From Streblospio benedicti (Eukaryota > Annelida > Polychaeta > Spionida > Spionidae), in assembly GCA_019095985.1 (NCBI GenBank), contig CM032664.1, positions 23,775,292-23,839,291 on the forward strand: DNA of 64,000 nt, read 5' to 3'. Position 1 is the stretch's first letter, and the number at the start of each line of letters is the position of its first letter. Below the pieces are notes generated by a model. It saw only the letters and a list, made by a program, of their open reading frames with translations. It was not told the DNA's origin and did no database searches. Shown in pieces: positions 32,160-41,467 of this stretch. The translations under genes and the position numbers were made by a program.

Positions 32160-33029
32160 ATGGGACACAATTATGACCGGATTGATGTGGTTTTTGATAG
32201 ATACCGTGAAACATCAATAAAGTCTGGAACCAGAGACCATAGGACAAGGAAAAGTGCACCTATAAGGAGAGTTATAGAACACCGCAATGTGCCCCTTCCT
32301 AGCAACTGGAGGAGTTTTATGGCTGTACCAGCAAACAAAGGAGATCTAGCATGCCTCTTATCTGAGGAACTCATGATCCAAGCACCAGATGACAAAGTAG
32401 TTATTACAGCGGGTGGGTTCAAGAATGCTACTCACATAGAGGCATCCAGGCCTGAAATTGAAGTACAAAACTTAGAGTCGGATCACGAGGAAGCGGATAC
32501 CCGCATCATACTACATGCTATACACTGTGATGCGGACAATATAGTGGTTGCCGCAAGAGATACTGATGTGCTAGTGCTCATGATAGCTCATGTATCGAAA
32601 ATGAACGCATCACAGATATGGATGAGGGCTGGTACAGCCAACAGGAGGAGGTATATTCCCATCCATGTGTTGATCAGGAAGATACCTGTCGGTGCAGCAT
32701 CTCGACTTCTAGCATTTCATGCACTGACTGGCTGCAACACAACCTCCTACTTCTCAGGACACACCAAAAGAACAGCTTACAAGGTGTTTAAAGATCAGCA
32801 TGCACTCCTGGATGATTTTGAGAATAACACAGAGACAGCAGAAGAATTTGTGTGCAAATTGTATAAAGTTCATCCATCCATAAAATCATCTGATAAAGCC
32901 AGAAGTGCCATGTTTGCCAAAACCAATGGACCTGAAGATCTTCCTCTGTCAAGCGACTCACTAAGATTTCACTCAAAAGCGCACAATATGAGACACTGGT
33001 TTGGAACCATCACAAATCGCCCAACCTGA
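32160..33029 (+). CDS. FEN/XPG-like nuclease region of the unnamed family, copy 1
   Basis: 289 codons. Acidic motifs SDHEEADTRI and, about 30 residues later, VVAARDTDVLVLM have the spacing and character of the metal-binding E/D pairs of FEN1/XPG (PIN-fold) nucleases. They are followed by IPIHVLI, then LLAFHALTGCNTTSYFSGH, where an H-A-x-T-G-C-N/D pattern resembles the D-rich G-C-D loop of PIN-like enzymes. A lysine/arginine patch and AMFAKTNGPEDLPLSSDSL follow. The nuclease assignment is inference from motif spacing only. Confidence 0.55.
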   Translation: MGHNYDRIDVVFDRYRETSIKSGTRDHRTRKSAPIRRVIEHRNVPLPSNWRSFMAVPANKGDLACLLSEELMIQAPDDKVVITAGGFKNATHIEASRPEIEVQNLESDHEEADTRIILHAIHCDADNIVVAARDTDVLVLMIAHVSKMNASQIWMRAGTANRRRYIPIHVLIRKIPVGAASRLLAFHALTGCNTTSYFSGHTKRTAYKVFKDQHALLDDFENNTETAEEFVCKLYKVHPSIKSSDKARSAMFAKTNGPEDLPLSSDSLRFHSKAHNMRHWFGTITNRPT

Positions 33030-33039
33030 TCTTCCAAAC

Positions 33040-33219
33040 CCTGAAGATTATGGTTGGAGACTCGAGGAGAAAACACTTGTACCTGTGCTCATGGCAAAAG
33101 TGCCAGTACCACAAGAATGCATAGAATTTGTATCATGTCATTGCCAAAAGGGATGTAAGATAAAGCAGTGCAAGTGCAGGAAAAGCAAGCTGAAATGTAC
33201 TGCAGCATGCAAATGCTAA
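33040..33219 (+). CDS. CXC-type cysteine-rich C-terminus of the unnamed family, copy 1
   Basis: The frame reads PEDYGWRLEEKTLVPVLM and ends with a dense cysteine cluster, CHCQKGCKIKQCKCRKSKLK then CTAACKC and a stop. The pattern CxCxxGCxxxxCxCxxxxxxCxxxCxC is close to the tesmin/TSO1 CXC zinc-binding motif known to bind DNA. It overlaps the end of the nuclease frame in another frame, so a break lies between them in this copy. Confidence 0.6.
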   Translation, partial: PEDYGWRLEEKTLVPVLMAKVPVPQECIEFVSCHCQKGCKIKQCKCRKSKLKCTAACKC

Positions 33220-34278
33220 AAGAGATGACATTGCATGCATAAAATTGGGTTAAAATTTGTACTGTTGGCCAGCAATGTTGATGTTATAAAATGTGTTGTT
33301 TAACTTTCTTAATCTTTTCTTTAAACTTTTTTTTGCGATATACCAATGGTTACTGTATTTGAATCATAAACATTTTTTTTTCATGTGGTCTCTTATTTAA
33401 CCTAATAAACCATGCTGAGAATATTCCTTTGCTATTTGTTTTATCTTGAAAATCAGATTATAAAACATTCATAACACAATATTTAATATCTTTAAGCATA
33501 GGTTCACACATCGAAAGTATGACTTATACATAAAACATACACTTGTTAGTTTTGTTGCTTATATGTAGTTTTTGTAAATATTTAGCGGTCATTTTGAAAT
33601 TCAAGATGGCTGATAGATGCAGTATTTATTTTAAAATCCTGTAAAGTATAGAATATAAACTGTATAATTACAAGAGTTAAAAAAATCATTAAAAAGATGC
33701 TGAAATATCAATTACAATTTTAAGTATGGGCGATTTTGACATTTTGGCGGCCATTTTGAAAATGTGCATTTTGAGGCCTTTGGACAAAACATAGAGCACT
33801 CCAACATTCAAAAATGGATTCAGCAGGCCAAAGACCTTCTGAAAAATCATGTTGGACACTTTTAACCAGAAATGTCTCAGGGTGTTTGATTTCCTGAAAA
33901 TCCGACTAGTCTGTAATGTCTAATTATTACAGGTTTCAATACTGTCTTTACACATACACTACATATTGTCTACATACACATACACTACATACTTTTACAT
34001 TCTGATGCACAAAGGGAGGGTAGGTTCAACTTCTTCTAATAGAGGGAGGGTAGGTTCTTCCAATGTTCGTCGAGACTATTTTTGAATTCAGCCCTAACAA
34101 CCGTGTCCGGTAAACTATTTGAATTCGGATAGAGATGATGCCCTGAGAGAAAAAGTGTCCTCTGACATTCAGCGGGAACCATTCCTTGCAGAGTTTCAGG
34201 GAATTCCCCCGAAGATAATTAATGTTATTGTCTAAGAAATCATGTATCCTCATATGAACTGCTTAATGTATTGTAGAT
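33220..34278. other. AT-rich 3' flank of copy 1
   Basis: No gene. Two related motifs, gcggtcattttgaaattcaagatggc (about 33,587) and ggcggccattttgaaaatg (about 33,749), recur 160 bp apart and look like internal transposon repeats. From about 34,010 a duplicated agggagggtaggttc word is seen. Confidence 0.45.
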
Positions 34279-35102
34279 CACCAATTCAATCCCCAGTACT
34301 GATAAAATGTATGCCAAAGAGCAAGCTGCTTTAGATTTGGCAAGAAGTAGGCATAGCTTTTTCCTCACAGGTACTATAGGCACTGGTAAAACTACACTTC
34401 TATGTAAAATCATTAAAGATTTAAGAGTAAAGGAAAAGAAAACAGCAGTGACTGCTTCCACTGGCTTGGCGAGCAAACAAATTTCAGGTAACATTTTGTT
34501 CACAGTGACATTACATGGGCCAAAGTATCCTTACATGATGTGTGGCTGGGGGGCATATATATGTATTAATGTACTCTCAGTTCTTATTCATTTGGAATTT
34601 GAAAGAGTAAATAAATTAACCATGTGAGTCAGGACGTTTGTTTTATGTGTATTTATGCTATAGTATATACATTATGACTTAACAGAACTAAAACACTGAA
34701 GTTTCTATAAATTTCTTGAAGTTGCCTATCAAGTTTGTGATTGAACTGCCATTTGCAGCATAATGTCACTGTTTCAGGTTGTGATGCTTAAACTCTCCAT
34801 CACTGGGCTGGTTTGAGAGACAACAGGTACACCAATGAACAGCTTTTAAAGCTGGTTGAAGATGACATCTCTTTTAAATCATGCAAGCAAAACATAATGA
34901 CAGTTGATGTGTTGGTAATTGATGAAATTTCTATTTCACGTGAAGTTTTTAATCCATTGGAGTTCATATGTAGACCATTGAGAAACAATAAATATGTTTT
35001 TGGCTAGATTCAGCTCATTCTGTGTGGTGATTTCAGACAGTTAAAGCCTGTTCCAAACATATTTGATCCTGGTTATTTTTGCTTTATGTCTAACTATGTC
35101 TG
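34279..35102 (+). pseudogene. PIF1-type helicase fragment (two exons)
   Basis: Exon 1 (to 34,487) encodes KEQAALDLA, a Walker A motif TGTIGTGKTTLL and TASTGLASKQISG. A standard donor follows (ttcag/gtaaca) and an acceptor at 34,777 (tgtttcag). Exon 2 continues with TLHHWAGLRD, then VLVIDEISI (Walker B, DEIS), and LILCGDFRQLKPVPN (motif III), all in the order of PIF1/RecD-like helicases. Two in-frame stops interrupt exon 2, and the protein ends about halfway, at a 47-bp repeat. PIF1 helicases unwind DNA in replication and telomere maintenance; many invertebrate copies are transposon-borne. This one is dead. Confidence 0.85.
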
Positions 35103-36104
35103 ACTTCGTAAGCTCATAGTAAATTCCTCAAAATATATTTCAAGCGACTTATTCCTCAAAATATCAAATTCTGTTTGTTAGCGCCTTCCCAAGCGCCCCC
35201 CCCCACCCCCCTTCTTTTTTTTCATACCCTGGATCTTGATCATGATAAGTTATCCTAGCCCCCCTCCCCCTTACACTGTACATCCATACAACAGAGGTAG
35301 TACACCCAATGTAAACAGGACTAGTGGTTGTTAAAAAAAATACAGTAATTCACCATGGAAGCTCAATCATAGATCTACACAAAAAGCAGCAGTGCATTTT
35401 CTTTTTGATGAATAGTATTACTGCATCTGTGTAGCATTTAGCATGTCAAGAGTGGAAAATATGATGTTGATGATGCCATTTTGATTTAGAAATGAAAAAA
35501 ATATGTCAAAATGTCGGCATTTTTAGAAGAATTTTTATAACGGCCATGGTTTCCCTCAGGTGCTCAACTAAAAGAAATTATCCCAGATTTTTTATATCCT
35601 TCTGACGCCATAATAAAAAATAACATTTTATGAATGAAAAAAAACAAGAGGGAAAATATGATAATGAGTATTTTATTTGGTTTCAGGTGCTCTGGCAGGT
35701 GATCCCAGCATATATAAAAATACATTTTTATTGTACAAACAACGGGTGTAATGAGTATTTTATTTTAAAGCCCGCACCCGTTGTTTTTTCTTATTGGTTT
35801 GACATTTTACGTGAGAACGTTAATTGATGTAGACTGAAGTCTCCTAAAAGTTATATTTTTTAATATCGCTAATTTTCTGATTTATCTGTTTCACTCATAG
35901 AGTAATTGCACTTCATTTCCACCGTAAAGGTTAGTAGTTTAATCGTACGTAATTGTTAGCCTGGTTCATCAAGTGAAACTGAGAAAAATACTGTTACGAT
36001 TAGTTCTTGTATTATCGCCCATGTCAACAAAATCTTTGTTTCTGAACTATTTCGCTTACTTCGTAAGCTCGTAGTAAATTCCTCAAAATATATTTCAAGC
36101 GACT
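35103..36104 (+). repeat. ~955-bp segment bounded by a 47-bp direct repeat
   Basis: The 47-bp sequence at 35,103-35,149 (acttcgtaagctc...tttcaagcgact) recurs at 36,058-36,104 with one difference. Between them is AT-rich DNA with a C-rich patch (35,190-35,280) and a cccgcacccgttg / caacgggtg inverted pair near 35,745-35,785. No coding content. The segment separates the helicase fragment from the Crypton fragment and may be an insertion with duplicated ends or the trace of a tandem duplication. Confidence 0.7.
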
Positions 36105-36372
36105 GTGGACAGAAAGTGCAATGATAAAAATTTCAGTAAGTGATCTACTGTATTTCTCTTGTAACTAAGATGAGTCCAACAAAAATCTTTATAGAAAAAA
36201 TATTATATATTTATCTATTAATTTTACTCTATACTGATAAATGCCTGTTCTGGAGCTGAATATTATTTCAATTATTTGCAGGGCGATAAAGGCGAAAAGA
36301 GACAGTTGGTGAGGATCCCTTGGTCCGAATTTGGACATTTACATCGGGTCATTTTTAAAAAGAGGCTAAATG

Positions 36373-36772
36373 GACAGATGTTAAAGGCATAGTTCAACAA
36401 TATGAGCCTGATTTGCTAACTTCACTTCATCGAGGAATAGCGCATTACTTAAAAGAAAATGACTATGAGCATGATATTGTAAGTAGTGACATTTTTGCAA
36501 CAAGCAGAGAAATGCTAAGAACAAAAAGATTAGAGCTGAAAAAGCTGGGAAAAGGAAATAAACCTAACCAAGCTGAACCTTTAACTCCAGAAGAAGAGGA
36601 AAGATTGTGGACATCTGGGGTCTTAAATGTGAATTCGAAAAACCTGACAACATTACAAAACACAATGTGGTATTGGAAGTCAAAGTTACTGGGGTTCAGG
36701 GGAGCAGATGAACACTGCCAGATGGAATGGGGGGATTTGACTTTGACTAAAGATGTGAACAACATTAGTTGA
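36373..36772 (+). pseudogene. Crypton-type tyrosine recombinase fragment (KIAA1958-like)
   Basis: The readable protein starts QQYEPDLLTSLHRGIAHYLK and continues SREMLRTKRLELKKLGKGNK, then LTPEEEERLWTSGVLNVNSK, then the core LLGFRGADEHCQMEWGDL and a stop. This matches the DUF3504 family (KIAA1958, QRICH1, ZMYM2-type C-termini), which derives from Crypton tyrosine recombinases. The arginine in GFRGADEH corresponds to the first catalytic arginine. The remaining catalytic part (histidine, second arginine, tyrosine) is absent, so the enzyme is truncated. Crypton DNA transposons move by site-specific recombination and leave no target duplications. Confidence 0.82.
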
Positions 36773-37161
36773 TAAATAAAGAACGCAGTTCCCTCTAAAG
36801 GCTCATCTGATACGCCCACAGATTCGTCCAATACACAACAGTCATAAACAGCAAAGAAATGCTTATTTTAATAATTGTATTCACCGTAACGTAAGTTTAA
36901 CAACGTTTTGCGCACTTTTAATGTTCAACGTACCTACGTTCTCTGTAAATGCAAGCATGGCAAAAGGTAAATAAATCATGTTAATAATGAAGCTGCCAAC
37001 ATGGATTAAATTTGACTAGGTTTGATACCTTCAAGACATGGAATTTATATCATTTAAGAAAATATATTTGTTATTTGTAAAGGCAAGAACTTCTACTGTA
37101 TTAGAAGTGCATTAAGTCCCCTGGTTTTTGTGTTTGGATATATAAATTTCACCTTGGAATA

Positions 37162-37362
37162 TTGAATGGAGCAATAGCTAATGATAATGATGTATTGGCA
37201 AAGGCTGATAAACTGCTGGACAAAGCTGAGTCAGTTCATAAATGGGGATTTGTTGTGGAAGCAAATGCTTTGAGAAGCAAGGGCAAAGACAAGAAAGTAC
37301 AGATTGATATTGTAGAAAAGGAGATTGGGAAAATGGAAGATGAGTTGAAAAATATGGACTGA
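37162..37362 (+). CDS. Small coiled-coil ORF, transposon accessory-like
   Basis: 66 residues. Charged heptad-like sequence: KADKLLDKAES, VVEANALRSKGKDKK and a lysine/glutamate-rich end. The A-D-x-L-x-x-K-A-E and N-A-L-R patterns recur in unnamed invertebrate Myb/SANT-domain proteins linked to DNA transposons. No start or domain can be proven. It may be the C-terminal exon of the protein whose Myb-like piece lies at 29,212, but that is speculation. Confidence 0.3.
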   Translation: MNGAIANDNDVLAKADKLLDKAESVHKWGFVVEANALRSKGKDKKVQIDIVEKEIGKMEDELKNMD

Positions 37363-39350
37363 CTCTGCAGTGCCTTTCATGATCATGTGTGTGGAAAGTG
37401 AGGGCCTCCATTTCTGAAACTGCAATTTTTGAAATCCTTTAGACCATGTTAGTTTATTGTACTCATGCACTTATCCACCCCAAAATCTGCCACTGTAGAA
37501 ATAATAGATCTCATTCTTGAACACCTTGACTCAGGTTGTCAAGACAAGAGCAGAAGACTTTGACAAGAACTCATTTGAAGTCTGGTACACAATGTGGCAA
37601 AATTGAATGGATCAAACTGTCATCGAGTATTGTAAATCACATGTCCGTGGTACAGATGCCTTTCATTATTGCTGGTAATACCCGATTATGTTGTAAAATG
37701 AAATAATTTAAGTTTGAAAAACTTTAAAGCAGATGCCATGTTTAATAGTTTTGTGCCACTGCAGTCATCGGTACCCGACTATACATGTATTTATCCCAAC
37801 ACAAAACAACAGCCAGATAACAAGTTTTTATGCACTAAAAGGCAGGAACCAGCACCATTTTTAGAGTCCATTATGAACATCTGGACAGTCTGCTGGTAAT
37901 TTTAGTTAGCAATAACTACTTGTATTTATTGTCTGTTAAATTGTAGTCTGAGACCGTACTCGTAGGTAGAGAACGAAAAAAAGTACTCGAGGACACACAA
38001 TTTCCGGGACCGAGAAGTATTGGTCATTTGAATGTTAGAAAGCAGAGTGTGCACATGGTGCAAAAACTGTTCTAAAGACTAAATACGCCCCAGTAAACAC
38101 GTGACCATAGTCCAACAAACCAAAGATCGTGGATAAAAAAAGTAATACTACAAATGTATATTAAAAACAAGACAAAGAAATTGCAACATAAAATCATGCA
38201 AGAGAAAAGGTATCTATATACCTTTCATCCCCTGCCTTATATTTATTCATGTTTTTTTTTTAATTAATTTAATTAATTAATTAATTTAAATTAATACTTG
38301 CATCCTCAGAAAATATCCACATGGTGAAACCAACAACCGCAGTTGATGGAAAAAAGCAGATCAATTGCAGGCGGAATGTCACATTAGGGTGACTGTCACT
38401 CGGACTCACAAGGCCATTGTGCACTTTATGGTAATCAAAGCCTTTATGTTTACTACTTATATTTATTCCAACAGGAACTTTTTTACTTTCATTGCCCTTA
38501 AATGTATTAAAAAACTGACTTGTAATATGGAAGAAAAATCATTTTAATGACATTCCATTCTAACTACTTTGCCTTTAATTTCACAAAAGAGCACAGAAGC
38601 TGGTGGTAGTTTACTGTAAACTGGAAGGGTTAAAAAGGACATTAAAGATGTCAGTCACCAAAATACAAGTTAACTATAGTGGCGAGCATGAGGGTAACAC
38701 CTCACGATGATCAAACACTAACGGATGAGGCCATTAGGAAGATAGAACAGGAATGGGCTGTAAAAGAACTGTAACTAACTAAACAGGAAGTCATCACAGA
38801 AGCAAGGCTGAAGGAACTGCAGGAGATGAATATCATCAACAAGAGGAGAGAATGAGGAGAGAAGGGTGTATTCTTCCGCCGAACATGACAACATCATAAT
38901 TAAAATGCAAAGTACATAATATCAATTTTCTATATAAATATGGTGAACATGGAAGTAAAAATATCTAGATATTTCAACTAAATACATCTGGATCAAATAA
39001 AAAATATTTTCAGAAGATGTCACTATTGATAACAGTAAATATTTAGAAGAATAGAAACAGAGTTTATCTTTATATATGTTGTCAACAAAGTCATGTGATT
39101 AGGAAAGTCATCTGCTAAAACATGCTGATGTGTAAAAAGATAGGTAGACTCATGTACTTGGAAATACTAACAGATTGAAGTTATGAACATTAGTTGAGAA
39201 ATTGAGAAGTGCATATGAGGACTATCAGTATCACTAGCTGAGCACATAGGAATCAAATGTTGAGAGGTGCAGATACTAGGAAAAATTCATTCTAAAAATT
39301 AATTTTTAATATCTTGGAACAATCACCAATCGAATACCCCCATATAAAAT
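37363..39350. other. No recognisable gene
   Basis: AT-rich, with an (AATT)n-like tract at 38,262-38,296. A coiled-coil-like reading (LTDEAIRKIEQEW...EARLKELQEMN) at about 38,720-38,850 is interrupted and unassigned. Confidence 0.45.
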
Positions 39351-39880
39351 GGAAGGGAGGTCGGCGATGAGGGGAGTGTTGAACTACTGGACGGCTCGAA
39401 CTTTATCCCCCAGGGGAAGTGAAATATGCACCTAAAACTTGAGAATCTGCAGTGGATAGAGGGCGCCCTCCGGATCATGGGCAAGGTGATTGTTGAGGGG
39501 GACCTCGGGTCTCCAGAGGCAAGTGCCTCCTAGCATGCGGTTTACATTGCCGAAATCGCCCGCTTAGGTTAAAAGAAGACCTGGCGCAGCGTTGTCCTAT
39601 ACGACGAGGCCTATCGTCAGGCCAAAGCGATTTCCCTGGGGAGTTTGAGATGTAATTGAACTCCGCGACATCTATCTGGATCCGCAACCAAGTACAGAAT
39701 CACCAGGCAAGAGTAAACCAGTGGGAAATTCCAAAACTCGCCATGAGATATTGCTGAGTGCGGGGCCAAGGCGCACAGGGCAGGTGCCTGCCCCGGGCAA
39801 TAGTGCAAGTCATCCTTGCAGTGTAGTTTCTTCAACCCAGCGGGCTGGGAAGCGCTGCTCCCTATAGACTGGTAGGGAAT
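39351..39880 (+). mobile_element. Possible retroelement gag relic
   Basis: A GC-rich island in AT-rich DNA. The fragments WIEGALRIMGKVIVEG and WRSVVLYDEAYRQAKAISLG recall the YD-x-FR motif of gag-like proteins of DIRS-type elements. It is broken and short, and no terminal repeats were seen. Assignment is weak; the compositional contrast is the firm observation. Confidence 0.3.
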
Positions 39881-40203
39881 CTAGAAAAGAGCCTCCGTTA
39901 AGAGTCTAGAAGCATTTTTGCAGAAAAGTCGACAGATAGTCCATTTAACATAATTTGAGTGTGCTGAACGCGATTCTGGTGTATGTCGCTCAATAGCTAG
40001 TCAGGAAATCCTTTAAAATTGCAAATAAAAAAAATGATCACTAGCAAGAGAAACATGTTGCAAAAGTGTGGATTGACGTAGATCTATACATATGAGCCAT
40101 TAACGCTAATAAAAGCCGTGATTAATAGCTTTGAAATATTATTTCAAAAGTTTGGGTTTTTTTTTTCTTTTATGTGCAGCAACATACATAAAGTACTAGA
40201 TAA

Positions 40204-40377
40204 TACTGTAAAACCTTTATTGAAGCAGTTCGATGGAACGATCGCAGGGGGTTTAAATAGAGAGATGTTATATTTCTGGTGGTTGGTAGTGCAGTGTCGT
40301 ATATGACATAGTAACATATGGTCTTATTGTAGAAATTACCCTTTGTAGAGGTGGTCTTAATGGGAGGTTACACTGTA
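40204..40377. mobile_element. Mariner-type MITE
   Basis: Imperfect terminal inverted repeats: left tactgtaaaacctttattg, right ttaatgggaggttacactgta. This resembles the tacagt-aacct-attaag ends of Tc1/mariner-type MITEs with TA at the border. No coding capacity. A similar one lies at 60,992-61,133. Confidence 0.5.
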
Positions 40378-41467
40378 AGCAAAATTTGGTTCTCAGGAAT
40401 AATTCTTAGAAATACTTATTTTCCTATTTATTTGACGAAGAGATCTAGACTCTACATTGTAGCAACACTACAGTATTCAGAATGCAGTATATGATGGGCG
40501 TTTTCGACGTTCTGATGTACACAAAATAAATGCAATAAAATCAATATATATTAAACCTTTCACTGTGAAATGAATGTCCGTCACTCAGAGTGTTAACATC
40601 ATATCCACAACAAAGGTATAACATATTACTTTAAATAATCAAAATATACATATATCTAGATCTATAAGACAGAGAGATTAAAAAGTAACCTCAACATTGG
40701 GGTATAACATTTTGACCGGCAATCCTAGCAATATAGAGTTACATTAACAATGTACATTTACTATACTCAATGGCAGTGATAATATCAAATATATAAAGCA
40801 TTAGTTATCAAATTACTTTGTGACAGTTTTAGGATTTTTACATGCTTTTTCTATGTTTAAATACTTTCAGGCAATCAAATAGCTAGCCATGATAGGACGC
40901 ACTCATCAAAGCGTTGCAATCTAATGACAGAAACAAGCAAAATTACAAGAGAAAACAAACTGTTTAATCATTTTTACACACAAACTTACTGAAAGCTATG
41001 GAGCCTACTTTGAGCTTAAAGAGAGATCGAGATGAACATTCCGGTACATCTTCTATGTGCATTATATGCCAGGAAGAGAAAAATGATGAATTGATATGTC
41101 CAACAAAAAACGGGTTGGAAACGCTGCACGAGTGTGCTAAGTTGAGACACAAATTTATAGACTCTCGGTACAGATGTGCAATAGATATGATCATCACCTT
41201 CCAAATAGATGTGAGCATGGCCTACGATGGCATAAATCTTGGAATTCAAGTTTCACCAGTAAAACTAATTTAGCAAGGGGACAAAAGCGCAGTGAACCAT
41301 CGTCATGTTCTCCATCTGCATAGGTGAGTGCGACAGAACCACCAATCATGCTACACAGTAAGTTAGAACCCACCAGCAATAAGCTGTGCATGTTCTGTCA
41401 AAGTGACATTTGTGACAAACTATCATGCGTAGAAATGTTCAAGATGAGTGAACAAATCATATGTAAG

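Larger units (their letters stand above)
29700..33219 (+). mobile_element. Unnamed large nuclease/CXC protein family, copy 1
   Basis: Several consecutive open frames on the + strand together show one long conserved protein family, also present at 41.0-45.4 kb. In order: a region with FMFLQLLYGGQDLL; a middle with KLFHKAGHSLSYEQVLPID, FTVDNIDIND and FHATQMAAWQR; a block with RFNQVDADQAQE; a FEN/XPG-like acidic motif (SDHEEADTRI...ARDTDVLVL); HALTGCNTTS; and a cysteine-rich tail. The copy is broken in several places, so it is not a functional gene. Repetition within 12 kb and proximity to transposons suggest a mobile or captured gene. The exact class is unknown to me. Confidence 0.7.
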
